Origin: Epiperipatus broadwayi
Lineage: Eukaryota; Onychophora; Udeonychophora; Euonychophora; Peripatidae
Direction: 5' to 3'
DNA: 64,000 nt
NCBI GenBank assembly: GCA_028023455.1
Contig: JAQFVV010006453.1
Span: 974,001 to 1,038,000, forward strand
Notes under the pieces: model-generated
Databases searched by the model: none
The model's input: the letters and a program-made list of their open reading frames with translations, nothing else
Told to the model about the DNA's origin: nothing
Program-made: the position numbers and the translations under genes
In this document: positions 1 through 10,916 of the stretch, piece by piece
Layout: every line of letters starts with the position of its first letter
Numbering within the stretch: position 1 is the first letter of the stretch

Positions 1-1361
1 TGTGAGCTATATCAAAATCAAGTCATGCACTGCAAATTCATGTAGCAGATAGCATGAGGAATAAAGACATTAACACTAGAATATTTTTTAACAATTATTT
101 AATATATTAACTCATTAACAATGAAAAAAAATTATAAAATGACATGATATAAAAATTTAAACAATCATTTTATCAAAAAATATAGAGTACCATAAAAAAT
201 TATAATTAACCATTTGATTTCTATCCATTAAATTAATTAATATTTGCTGTCATTGATCTATTTTTTTAAATAACAAAAGTTGGAAAAACATTTTCAAATC
301 AGAGATAACAATCTTTGAATTAGTTTAATTAATCCTTTGTTGAATATTGAAGGAAAACTAAAACATTTCAAAAGAACATTTTAAATTTAATCACATTAAA
401 TTTTCCAAAAAACTTTTTTTTATAATTTTAAAGAGAAAGGTTACATTGATTAAAAAACATGTTTTAATAAAATTATTCAAAATTATTAATTATTATTTTT
501 ATAAAATTATTACTTTTATAAAAAAATCATTTTTATCTATAAATGAAAATACAATGTGCAAATAAAATATATTTAACCATTGTTTTTATTTTTTATGGAG
601 TCTGTCTGTGCAGTCATAATTTATAGTTTTACAAGATAAACTTCTACACAATGTACATGATGAATTTGTTCTCTTTTGGTAAACAGTATTTCAAGTTATA
701 AAACAGAAAACATTTATCTATTTACTTTCCAAATAAAATTTTCTAGTGAAGCTAACACTCAGAGGCACCCATGTTCTGGGTTGGAGATAATGTTGTAGGT
801 TTGTTCAGAGGCATTTTTTTTTGTTTTTTACATTTTATTATAGAGAGGTAGGTTACATAAAAGAAGATGATGTTAGATTTTAGCTAAATTTAGTACATAT
901 TTTTATTGTAGATAACATTTTATAACTAAATTCAGTGTCTGCTAACAGTTTGCATAAAATATCAACAGCTTGGATAAGACTTATGCTTCTGCCTTCTTTA
1001 GAATATGTGTCAGAAACTTCATTTCTCCTACTGTCTTCTTCAGCAGTTGGATCAAGACTGAATGCTTTTTACAAAACACTTAGGTCTAATGATGTACCTA
1101 TAACCCTAATAACTTTAGAACCTGTTTTCAAAACAATCACAATTCTGTCATGTACAAGACAAAATTTTATAATAACCAAGTAGGTTAAATTTTACAAACA
1201 GAATTGTTTAGATATTTCCCTCATGTCATTTTTTTATTAATTAAAGAAATCCAATCACAGTTTCTAAATTCTTCTTTAATTAGTTTTTTTCCAAAAGTAA
1301 AACAAGATAATCAGACTAATCACACTAATCTCATAACAACTGCTTGTATTGAAGAATAATT
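1..1361. other. AT-rich stretch, no gene seen
   Basis: The stretch holds only AT-rich sequence. An 82-codon open frame at 935-1183 on the plus strand has no recognisable motif, and the opposite strand there is equally open, so I do not call it a gene. Confidence 0.6.
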
Positions 1362-1655
1362 TATAAAATTCCTTGCAGTTGTCATAAAATTTACATAGTT
1401 CAGAGTAAATTAAATCATAGTGAAAGAGTTAAAGTTCATAAGATTAGAGTTAAAACTAAATATAATAATTCAGCTTTGTATATTCATGAACTGAATACAG
1501 GTCATAAAATATTATTTGACAATACAAAGGTTATATTTTATGAAAAAAGGGAATTGGAAAGAAGAGTAAAAAGAACTTTGATGATAAAATATTTTGAATC
1601 AGAGGCAATCTCACGAATACAACCCTTAATGTTAAAGGAAGTTGTGTTCCTTTAA
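1362..1655 (+). pseudogene. Penelope-like element fragment P1: C-terminal GIY-YIG endonuclease domain
   Basis: In one open frame the sequence reads YKIPCSCHKIYIVQ at the start, then NNSALYIHELNTGHKI, then a basic stretch with ERRVKRTLMIKYFESEAI, ending at TAA 1653-1655. This order (YK-I-C..C..-YI, then an SA.Y.H...GHKI block, then R..ET/TLMIK...E) is the layout of the GIY-YIG nuclease domain at the C-terminus of Penelope-like retrotransposons, which nicks target DNA for reverse transcription. The expected YIGQ glycine is changed (YIVQ), and no reverse transcriptase lies upstream, so this is a 5'-truncated dead copy. A small internal duplication (GTTAAAGGAAGTTG twice, near 1630-1670) breaks the end of the frame. 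A second fragment of the same family lies at 6475-6597. The family call rests on motif order seen by eye. Confidence 0.75.
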
Positions 1656-1844
1656 TGTTAAAGGAAGTTGCGTTTTGAAATGAATGACAGAAAGGCTATT
1701 TTTGGTATATGTAGGTGGCCTATTTGGTTGTATTTTACTTATAAAGGTCTATTTGTTAATAGATGAAACTATGATTGTGAAGAATTTTAGTAAAAGTTAG
1801 ATTTTTTGACTAGTAATATGTTATATAAATTTTTTTTTGTTTTT

Positions 1845-1850
<6 letters not shown>
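1656..1850 (+). other. 3' untranslated tail of PLE P1
   Basis: This segment is shared with the tail behind the second P1 fragment (6598-6750). Both contain AAGGTCTATTTGT, then TAGATGAAAC, then a TTGTG block and a GATTTTGGTAAAA-like end. The shared non-coding tail supports one retroelement family. In both copies the tail runs into an (AT)n tract. Confidence 0.6.

Positions 1851-1914
<64 letters not shown>
1851..1914. repeat. (AT)n microsatellite
   Basis: About 32 uninterrupted AT units follow a T-rich run. Open frames that read as alternating Ile-Tyr across it are artefacts of the repeat. It directly follows the tail of PLE P1. Confidence 0.95.
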
Positions 1915-1922
<8 letters not shown>

Positions 1923-1924
1923 AT

Positions 1925-2290
1925 TGTCTATACAAAACAATCAAATTATAAGCGATTCAAATTCAGACTTTCAAACTCCCCACAACTATTCAATCCATCT
2001 TATAGAAGTGATACTCATGACCACATACATGTGAAAAAGACACATCATCTCCAATATACATATTTCATCCTGAATCAGCAATCATCAGTTGGTCCAGATC
2101 ACATTTCCAATACCTATATACAATCACTGCTCACATTATATTGAGATAGTAAATCTTTAAACTTTAAGGGACAAGTTTCAATCTTCTCCACTCTCCAACT
2201 CTTCAACCATCCATATCATTGAAAATCTGAGCATGAAATGCTCAAATCTCTTAATGATTCCAATAATATTATCATAACCATCTCTCTTTT
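1925..2290 (-). mobile_element. Hammerhead repeat family A, copy A1 (minus strand)
   Basis: The copy is similar along most of its length to the reverse complement of A2, A3 and A5 (2290-2835, 2870-3255, 45480-45845) and runs parallel to A4 and A6. Shared landmarks are the hammerhead core, a CCAACTCTTCAACCATCC block, and, at the far 5' end on this strand, a segment resembling a tRNA B box (GAGTTCAAATC type in A2 and A4). No protein is encoded. The unit resembles a non-autonomous retroposon or 'retrozyme'. With A2 it forms an imperfect inverted repeat centred near 2385. Confidence 0.7.
2040..2105 (-). ncRNA. Type I hammerhead ribozyme, core intact (A1)
   Basis: Read on the minus strand: GATCTGGACCAA, CTGATGA (2082-2088), a stem II built on CTGATTCAG, GAAA (2063-2066), then TATGTATA followed by TTGG. 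The core CUGAUGA...GAAA is complete. CCAA before the core pairs with TTGG after the cleavage site to start stem I. The bases after GAAA give a stem III of only 2-3 pairs (AUA/UAU), leaving AUA as the cleavage triplet. Very short stem III is known for hammerheads in animal retroelements and can make cleavage depend on dimers. Confidence 0.75.
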
Positions 2291-2835
2291 GTATAATTAA
2301 ATGGATATATTAAAATCCTATGTATGAGGGGTCAGACTGACTTAAGGTTAACATGGATATAACAATAATATTGCTCCCATCATCAAGGGAAATTTAAGCA
2401 TTTCATCCTTGACTTTTCAATGATATGGATGGCTGAAGAATTGGAAAGTGCAGAAGATTGAAGCTTGTCTGTCCATTTAATTATGCAGAAGAAAGATGGG
2501 TATGATAATAATATTGGAATCATCAAGGGATTTCAGCATTTTATTGTCAGATTTTCAATGAATGGCTGAATAGTTGAGAGTGGAGAATATTGAAGCTTGT
2601 CCATTAATGTTTGAAGATTTGCTATCTTAATATAAACTGAGAAGTGATTGTGTATATGTGTTGGAGATGTAATCTGGACAACTGAAGAATTATGGTTCGG
2701 CATCAAATACATGTATTAGAGATCATTTATCTTTTTCCTATGTATACGATCATGTGTATCAGTTGTATAAAATGAATTGAATAGCTGTGGGAAGTTTGAA
2801 AGTCTGAGTTCAAATCTCTTATAATTACATTTAGT
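2290..2835 (+). mobile_element. Hammerhead repeat family A, copy A2
   Basis: This is a plus-strand copy with internal duplication: two blocks of the type TTGAAGCTTGTC, near 2460 and 2595. It shares the GACTTAAGGT..ACATGG and TTTGAAGATTTGCTATCTTAA landmarks with A3. At its 3' end GAGTTCAAATCTC resembles a tRNA B box. A3 follows in the same direction, so A2-A3 form a direct tandem pair with equivalent core positions about 471 bp apart. Confidence 0.7.
2662..2722 (+). ncRNA. Decayed hammerhead ribozyme (A2)
   Basis: This position corresponds to the core in A1 and A5, but the box reads CTGAAGA (2682-2688) and GAAA has become CAAA. ATACATGTAT gives a slightly longer potential stem III. It is expected to be inactive. 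Confidence 0.55.
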
Positions 2836-2869
2836 ATAAATAATATATGTGTATTTACATTTTACATAT

Positions 2870-3255
2870 TCAGTCTGTATTCTGCCCATCCTTCTTCTGT
2901 ATAATTAAATGGACATATTAAAATCCTATGTGTAAGGAATCAAATTGACTTAAGGTCAACATGGGCATAAAAATAATATTGGTATCATCAAGAAATTTGA
3001 GTATTTCTTCTTCAGATTTTCAATGGTATGGATGTCTGAAGAGTTGGGAGTGGAGAAGATTGAAGCTTGTCCACTAATTTTTGAAGATTTGCTATCTTAA
3101 TATAAACTGAGCAGTGATCATATGTATGCAGTGAAGATGTGATCTGTACCAACTGATAATTGCTGGTTCAGCACAAAATACATATTAGGTGATCATTTAT
3201 CTTTTTCACATGTATGTGGGCATGTGTATTAGTTGTATAAGATGGAAAGCAAGTC
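2870..3255 (+). mobile_element. Hammerhead repeat family A, copy A3, with decayed ribozyme
   Basis: This is the second direct unit after A2. The ribozyme region at about 3134-3200 keeps stem II perfectly (TGCTGGTTCAGCA folds as five pairs with a 3-base loop). The core boxes are changed to CTGATAA (3153-3159) and AAAA. The stem I halves (ACCAA and a degraded TTGG region) are only partly kept. Probably inactive. Confidence 0.65.
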
Positions 3256-3348
3256 ATATATCATATGATTTGTTTTAAACTTGTAACAAGCTTTTATTGA
3301 TAAGTGCCACAAGAGAAAGTATTTAAAATCTCTATCTAAAATTATCCC

Positions 3349-3400
3349 TATCCACAGATTGATCAGTCTTGAACTTTTGGCTCACCTCAGTGAGGAGTTA
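3349..3400 (-). ncRNA. Hammerhead-like motif, family C left arm
   Basis: On the minus strand: CTCCTCA, CTGAGGT, GAGC-CAAAA-GTTC (stem II, with one G-U pair), then AAGAC where GAAAC is expected, then TGATCAATC. This is the partner of the motif at 3911-3962, more decayed in the GAAA box. Confidence 0.4.
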
Positions 3401-3910
3401 GGACATTCAGACACTAGATCTAAAATACCAACTTAAAAGCCAGCACTTATCTAATACATAGTTATTAAGTTTAAAATCTGAAATTTTCAGACATATAACT
3501 GTCTTTAAATCAAGCTATCAAAATTAAATAGCTACATGGGTCTGAAAACCCTTCAGTCTCACCCTACATTAATAGCCTCAGCAATATAACATAACCAAAG
3601 CTTCAAGAGCAAAATTATAATAATCAATAAAGCAAGTCATATATTGGGTGACTTTTTTTAAGCTTGTATTATAGAGATGTAATATATTATTATAATTTTG
3701 TCCTTGAGACTTTATTGTTGTTATATTGCTAAGGCTATTAATATATTGTGATACTGAAGTGTTTTCAGATTCATATAGCTATTTAAGTTAGATAGCTGGA
3801 TTTAAAGACATTTATGTGTCTGAAAATTTCAGATTTTCTACTTAATAATTACATACTTGATAAGTGCTGATTTTTGAGGTGGTATTTTAGATCTACTGTC
3901 TGAATGTTCA

Positions 3911-3962
3911 AGATCCTCACTGAGGTAAGCCAAAAGCTCGAAACCAATCAGTCTGAAGATAG
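3911..3962 (+). ncRNA. Hammerhead-like motif, family C right arm
   Basis: ATCCTCA, CTGAGGT, a stem II with a CAAAA loop (AGC/GCT), GAAA, a short stem III region ending AGTC, then TGAAGAT. ATCCTCA and TGAAGAT pair in 6 of 7 positions as stem I, and GTC is a classical cleavage triplet. The box CTGAGGT differs from CTGANGA at the last base (A9), in both arms, so activity is doubtful. Confidence 0.5.
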
Positions 3963-4025
3963 GGATAATTCTAGATAGAGATTTTAAACGCTTTCTCTTG
4001 TGGCACTTATCAACAAGAGCTTGTA

Positions 4026-5879
4026 GAGCTATTGGTATGCTCCCTATATTACACACCCATATATATATACACACTTTAACACTGGTCCATTAAGTGAATA
4101 AAATGGATCAGTGTTGGAATATTAATTTTTATGTGTTATATAATATTAACAGATGGAAAGTTTATACTTATATATTTCATTATTTGATTTAGTATTGACA
4201 AGATGCAAATAGAAATTTTTTTTGGATATCAGTTAAAATGATATAAAGTAATTTTAAATACAGCTTTAATAAAGTAATGTGATTGATTTAAAATCTTCAT
4301 GATTTCGCTCCAAAGTACTGAAGATTGTTGTCTATATATAAATTGAGGTGAAAATAAAAGATGTACTGATGTTTTCTTTAAAAACTTTTATCTATTGCTT
4401 TGGATTGAAAGTATTTCATTTACTTAATAGACTAATGTCGGGGTATTAATATCTACGTTTTATATAATATTAATGTCTGGGGAGTTTATATATATCATTA
4501 AAAACCAGTCAACTCTTAGACAATCCTAATAACAATCTAACAATTTCAAATTATTGTCAAGACGACCTCCTAGTATCTTGAATTTATAAAGTTAAATATG
4601 GAAATTAAACATATTGTAATAATTTCTAAATTAGATTGAGAAGATTTTTTTTGTCAGGTATGAAAAATCATTCATAATTTCCATTATAAAGCATTGATTT
4701 TTAGGTCACATATGTTACAATTTCTTTAATAAGAGCATTTTTCTGTCTTCAGCATATGTTGGTAATCAAATTATAAAACTCACTGAGCACATATAATGTT
4801 TGAAAGTATTTTTATTATCCTCTAATGTTCTTTCAGCCTCAGTTCGTTTTTAACTAAGATTTTTCGTAAAAAATATAATAAAATTCTGATACAAAAAACG
4901 TTATCTAATTCCAATTTAGTAAACTTATTTCATAAAAAGCTGATTATTAAATAAGACTATGAAAGAGATGATTAAATTCTGTTCTCATATCTTCATTGAC
5001 TTTTAATTTAGGAATTAACAACTCTTAATAAAAGAGTAAAACGTCAATAATTAATGATTAGAGTTGGAAATAATTTGAAATGTAAATAATATGCAAATTT
5101 TTTAGATAATAGTCATCTCTTTATCCACCTGCTGGCATTAATGTAAAAATAAAATTCTACGTTACCATTGTTATCTGGTGTCCATTAACTGAATAAATGG
5201 TTATATTATTTGTAATATTTAAAGAAAAAACATCTAATAAAGTTAAAGATAAGCTTAAAAAAATAATGTAATGCTTAATTTAAAACATGCAAATCACAAA
5301 TTAGATTTACATAAAAACAAATGTTGTAAAATATTTATTAAATAAGATTATGGTTAAAAATAATATTATAGATAAAAATATTCTCAAGAAAAACATACAA
5401 TGGATAAGTATTAAAATAATATTTTCTTTAAGTAAGTTAATTTTTCCACCGTGGGATTTTATTTTAAGAAGCTATTTTATCAACATATGGATTTTCAGTA
5501 ATCTGTTTATGTTTGTGGCAACGTATAGAAATATTATTTCAATATATATATATTGTACCCTGCCAATAGGAGGATGACCCTTAGAAGATATGCCAAGACC
5601 CTACATTAGGCTATACTATGACTTTATCAAGGTACCATTTAATACTCTTACCATTTTTTTAACTATATTTAGTCAATATTAGCAATTGTGAGACTCACCT
5701 ATCCTGTTAAAAGATTACATACCCTTTAATATTAAATAAACTCTAAAGTATTTATCCAATGGCATAAGAATACCTAGACACTCCTCCTTATTCAGTATCT
5801 AAATACTCTCATGACTAACAATAATGCTTAAACAAATAGAAAAAACATCTGTAATTGTAAATTTAAATTAACCTATTCA
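4026..5879. other. AT-rich stretch, no gene; one short direct repeat
   Basis: No gene is visible. A segment of about 65 bp near 4112-4180 (GGAATATTAAT...TTATATAATATTAA...AGTTTATA) recurs in diverged form at 4434-4498. The 75-codon open frame at 5350-5577 lacks any recognisable motif. Confidence 0.5.
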
Positions 5880-6310
5880 ATTAAAATGAAAGGCTGAAAC
5901 CTCTCACATGTGCTTTACAATGCTTATATGACAGCCAATCAGATGTAATGATAGCTGTTTGATGAGCTCTCAAATTGCAACACAAGACAGAGATTTTACA
6001 AAAAAAAGGTGGTTCCACCATTTTCTTTACTTAACTTTATATATATATATAAGCCATTCTGAAGTATTTTGACTGGAGAGCATGAAGCTTTAAACATCTT
6101 CACATTTAAACTCACTGTGTATTATTTGTAAACAAACAATGGAAAATCTTACAATTTACTATGAAGTAATTTTTCAGATGTTATGAATTGACAGTAACAT
6201 ATGTAAATAATATGTATTTATTAAGCACAAGCAGTTTGAAATTAAATTGAAAGGCTGAAATCTCTCTCATGCACTTTTAGAATGCTTATATGACTACCAA
6301 TCACATGATC
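5880..6310. repeat. Two diverged copies of a short repeat (family D)
   Basis: About 75 bp at 5880-5955 (AAAGGCTGAAACCTCTC...AATGCTTATATGACAGCC...AATCA) recurs at 6242-6306 (GAAAGGCTGAAATCTCTC...AATGCTTATATGACTACC...AATCA) in the same direction. The origin is unknown. Confidence 0.65.
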
Positions 6311-6431
6311 TATATAACTTATAATTACTAATATGTAATAAAGAGTAAATATTTCTAAACAATCTTACTTATATTTTTTTATGATAAATGCTATAAAAAA
6401 AAGCATTCAAATCTTTATCTATGATTGAATG

Positions 6432-6751
6432 CTTTCTCTTATAACAGCATTTTATTATATATATATATATATATGAAAAGAATGAGTTAAAAAGAAGAAT
6501 AAAGGAGACTTTGATGATAAAACTCCTTGATTCTGAGGCTATCAATCTTATGAAGACTTCTTTTGATATTAAGGGAAGGTGGAGTTTGAAATGAATTATG
6601 GGAAGGTTTGTTTGTTTGTATATATATATGTTTTCCTTTAGGTTGATTTTCACTTGAGAAGGTCTATTTGTAGTAGATGAAACCATGGTTGTGTAAGGAT
6701 TTTGGTAAAATTTTGAATTTAATCTAGTACTGTATTGTTTTATGGTTTTGC

Positions 6752-6786
<35 letters not shown>

Positions 6787-6815
6787 TTATAACAGCATTT
6801 TATTATATATATATA
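6432..6815. repeat. (AT)n tracts with duplicated flank around PLE P1
   Basis: TTTCTCTTATAACAGCATTT followed by (AT)n occurs at 6434-6474 and again at 6782-6814, bracketing the P1 fragment and a third (AT)n tract at 6752-6778. The duplicated flank could be a long target-site duplication or an artefact of repeat slippage. Confidence 0.7.
6475..6597 (+). pseudogene. Penelope-like element fragment P1, extreme C-terminus
   Basis: The frame reads EKNELKRRIKETLMIKLLD, then SEAINLMKTSFDIKG, and stops at TGA 6595-6597. This matches the last 40 or so residues of the P1 frame at 1362-1655 (EKRELERRVKRTLMIKYFESEAI). It begins abruptly behind an (AT)n tract, so it is 5'-truncated, and its tail resembles that of the first copy. 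It would add a terminal helix to the GIY-YIG domain but has no function alone. Confidence 0.7.
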
Positions 6816-9800
6816 ACACTGGTCACTTTTTCACTTCTTTTGATTACTGAGGGTGCCAGTAGGTCACTTACTACCTATAAAATTTAATTTAAGATGTTCA
6901 AAAGTTGATGATGATGATAAATGTTACCAGTTTAGACCCAGGAATGGAAAGAGATCTTTAAGATTGTTCTAACAATTGAGAAAAAAAATATAGAGATAAA
7001 CACCAGCCAAGATAATTTTAAATAACTTCATAATTTATTAAATTAAAACAACAACAATGAAATCACAAACAAACAAAAGTATAAGGTTTGACCTAGATTT
7101 TTCTAGTATATTTATCAGAGAGTGTCCATGAGTTTTGAAACATTAAATATCCTGGCAGATAAGTTCATTTTCTCACATAATTTAAAAAGAGGGATTTATA
7201 ATATCTTCCTGCCAGTGGTTTATAAAAACCAATTCCAGTTTTCCTATTTAGAGATTTTAAAAATGAAGCAGTTTTGTAGGGAATATAACAAAACAGCACA
7301 GACGAACTTTCCTTAGCCCGAAAGAGAACTATCAGGACTAAGAATGTCATATATCTGCAGAACAGCTCATAAATGACAACATTCAAGATCATTAAGATTG
7401 ATTCCAATACAAAACAAGAAAATAGAACAGGAATAGATTACCATTTACATAATCTTAAACAGAAGAAACAAAATCTCTGATTTAGGAAAAACGGAACAAC
7501 ACACTCAATAAATCACCAGCCAAAAGATGTATGGTCTGTCGGAAAGGCAAACCAATCTTATCTAAATTAAATACAGTATAAAAAAAAGAATAGGTGAGTT
7601 AAAATAAAATTACAAATGTCTGCCAAAGCATTTATTATGGGTTAGTAACATAAATAAAATAAAAAACACTAAGCATTTAAAATAGAAACTTGCAATACAC
7701 TCCCAAATGAATATTTAATAAAAAAAATAATATGGAGTCTTAAAACTAAGAGTTCACTACACACAATAATAAGAAAATACATAAGACAATTAAAAGCATT
7801 AATGGAATATTCAAAATTTTTAATAAAAACAGGGTACTTTTAAAATTAAGCTGACACTTTAACAGAGATTTAAACCCTGGTTAGAATATGAGCACATTTT
7901 ACCTCAGGACATAAGATTAGGTTTGACAGATATATTTCAGCAGTGAACACAGTTTATTTCACCTTAAAGTTCTGATGAAGATTTTGATTTCCATTTATAT
8001 GTTCAGGAGTCTGGAGGCAATCTTAGGGATTAGTTCTTGTTCAGGCTTTTAAGACATGATATTGAAGGAACAACTCAGGATCTGGGGTCTGTCTTTGGGT
8101 TGATTTAGCATTGCATGTTGTAGAAAAGATTCATCATGGTAGGTCATTTTGGAATTCTTCAGAGATGATCATTATTTAGCAAATAGTTGTCAATAATATA
8201 ATTTTGCCAGAATCTCTTATTAGCAGACAGCAAAATGTGATATTAGCCCTGGTTGTATAAAGATGCAGATAGTAATCTTTGAAATTTAAGGCAGTGCATT
8301 GATTCAAATATGTATCAAGAGCAGTGTCCAAAAGCTGAATAATAATTAGTCCAAACTCCCAGGGCTATTTATGTGCACTCTTATCTCCCACATCATCTTT
8401 AATTAGGAGTATTTGATCAAAACAAACCTCTATCTCTAATTTAATTTTAATTTTAAAAAAACATCTGACCAGGGCTCTTATTCAAAATTAATTAAAGAAA
8501 AGTAAATGCAAAAAAATAAGTCTCTTTTTTTTTAAACAATAGATTGCAATCAAAACCAAAAGAAACAGAATGCAATCAAAAATTTTTTAAAACTAAACAT
8601 GCTTTAAACTTCTTTTTTTCTTAAAAGATTAAAACTTTTAAATTAGAATATTTTTTTACAAATAGATAAAAACAAGTTTCAAAAGAAAAACTATTTTAAA
8701 TTAAAATTTATGGAAAATAAAATCACAGAATTTAAAAATACAAATGAGTATTTGTGCTTATAACATACACAACTTTTAAATAGCTTTTCCTCATAAACTT
8801 TATAAAAATAATAGTTTTAATTTTGCGATAGAACTTTTGAAGTGGATAAAGTATCCAGTTCAATATATATGCATTAGAGTTGTATAACTTGATAGGATAT
8901 TGGAAGATGAATAATAGAAAGAATAAAGTGAAAAATATAAATATTTAGTTAATAAATGATGAATATATAACACAATAATGAAAAGTATCAGCATATACAA
9001 CAATTGAAGAAAAATATGGAAAAGAAATTGATCATTACAACAATAAATTATTGATAAATATCTGCAGGAATAGGCAATAAAAAAATTTGAGAAATATCGA
9101 ATAATTCAACACATCATAAAAGAAATCAGAAGATGATAATTTGAAGAGCATGCACATGCATGAAGGATGTCTAAAAGAAAAGATTAAAATAAACATTAAA
9201 ATCGATCTTGAAAAAAATGGTAGAAATACTGAAAAAAACAGGATAATAAATAGAGAAATTAGAAATAGAAATCTGTTGACTGGATATTGGAAGTCCTATT
9301 AGAGCATTAAAGACCAATGACTTCTTGAATATTAATAACATCTTTATGAGATACATCAAGAGATACATTTTAGATATTTGTAAAAAAATTCCTTTTATCA
9401 TCAGTATTACATGATGTGGAATCAGTAATTGATTCAGAAATTGAAGGCAAGGTTAAATGCTGGTATATATGTATATCTTCACTTACACACCAAAGTTCAT
9501 TTTTTCTATCAATTGTTGTTAGATCCAAGATTTTATAAAATTTGTTTATATGGGGAAAGAAAAATGTTGTTTCTTTTCTTCTTTTCTTCTGTCTTTTCCT
9601 TTTCTGATAAAGCATGATTAAAAAATAATAATTTAATCATTATTTTAAATGAATATAAAATACCAAAAGAAAAAGAAATAAATAAGTGGGAAATTACTTT
9701 TTCAGAAATTTGTTTGATCAATAGAATGTAATATCTGTTTTCTATATATCGATAACTATTTCTGTGTATATTTATATAAATGACAAAATAAATATTTTTG

Positions 9801-10769
9801 TTCGCACATCCTTACACCTACATAAACCTTTTTTTTTTAAAAAAAATAATCATTTAAATTTTCACAGACTTAAAGAAAACAATCTTTTAATTATAACTGA
9901 TAAAATTTTCAATTTTCTTTACTTTGTTTAAAGTCATCATATAAAACAAGGATTTAAGTAATTAACTAAACTTTAATTAACTTTTTTTATCTTTAATATA
10001 ATATGATCATTTTAAAAATCTTCATCACGATTTTAATAAATTAGTAAAATCCAAAAAATTACTATATGGAATGAAAGCGTGAGGGAAAAAATCAATTTTC
10101 TTTTAGTAGATAAAATATTACATCATCCTTAAAAATTCAGTTTCTAATTAAAATAATCTCAGAGTAACTTATCATTTATAAATAATTAACACTTAATTTT
10201 TTATTTATAAAATATTAAACAAACCTGGGAATATATAATTTCTAATCAAAATGTGACAAACATTTATTATGTAGTCTCTTTTCTTCCAATGTGTAAGCTT
10301 GTGGTTAAGACCTGTAGAAGTCCCTACCTTCGCATTTTCACGTGCACACTCTTGAGGTTTACAGCCTTAGTAAATATTACTTACGTAATTAATGTGCGTT
10401 TAAATAAATTTATAATAACAACTGAAATAGCAAGTTAAAGCATTAATAATCCATGCAGATATAGCAAGCTTTCATTTTATAAACCCCATATTTTGGAACA
10501 CATTCACTGGCTTTTTTTTATTATTCATTTTTCACTTATTTCTTCAGCTGTAATTAACATAGAAATAAAATATTTTTATTTACCATTTGACACCTTCCAC
10601 CTCAGATCAATATAATAATGATTATTACTAACCATTTTCTAAACTAGAGATTTTCTGTAGCACAGACATAAACTTTAAATCTCAGTTAAAGATTAATACA
10701 TCTAATTTTTTAATTTTAAACACACACACACATGGAGTTATTCATCTTGCTCTTTCCTATGTGTACTAT
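6816..10769. other. AT-rich stretch, no gene recognised
   Basis: Only short open frames of 60-105 codons without motifs. A slightly less AT-rich patch at 7900-8430 has coding-like runs on the minus strand but is broken by stops, so it may be an old element I cannot identify. A TTTC/TTCT-rich patch lies near 9560-9605. Confidence 0.5.
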
Positions 10770-10916
10770 CTTTATAGATATATTAAATAACCTCCATACT
10801 TCCCCATTCTAATTAAATTCATATTCTTGGGAGTCATTTGTCTTTTAATGTATTTTTATTTATATGAATTTAAAAAGAATGGAGAAGTATGGAGGTTGTC
10901 TAATATATCTATAAAG
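10770..10916. repeat. Foldback repeat with about 55-bp arms
   Basis: The left arm 10770-10824 (CTTTATAGATATATTAAATA, then ACCTCCATACTTC) is matched inverted by the right arm 10862-10916 (GAAGTATGGAGGT, then CTAATATATCTATAAAG). The spacer is about 37 bp. It looks like a small MITE or hairpin element. A (CA)n run lies just upstream at 10723-10732. Confidence 0.8.

Larger units (their letters stand above)
3282..4025. repeat. Family C long inverted repeat with hammerhead-like arms
   Basis: The left arm (about 3282-3640) is similar to the reverse complement of the right arm (about 3655-4022). Examples are GATAAGTGCCACAAGAGAAAG on the left against CTTTCTCTTGTGGCACTTATC on the right, and AAATTTTCAGACA on both sides. 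The arms are roughly 350 bp each, with a short centre. There is no coding potential beyond chance. The arrangement matches that of families A and B: two units facing each other. Confidence 0.75.

Noticed and set aside
935-1183. 82-codon open frame, serine- and leucine-rich
   Set aside because: No domain or family recognised, the opposite strand is also open, and no splice or expression evidence exists.
1806-2144. 112-codon open frame with Ile-Tyr repeats
   Set aside because: It is the (AT)n tract translated plus the antisense of a family A repeat.
7970-8000. CTGATGA followed by a T-rich segment
   Set aside because: No stem II and no properly placed GAAA, so not a hammerhead.
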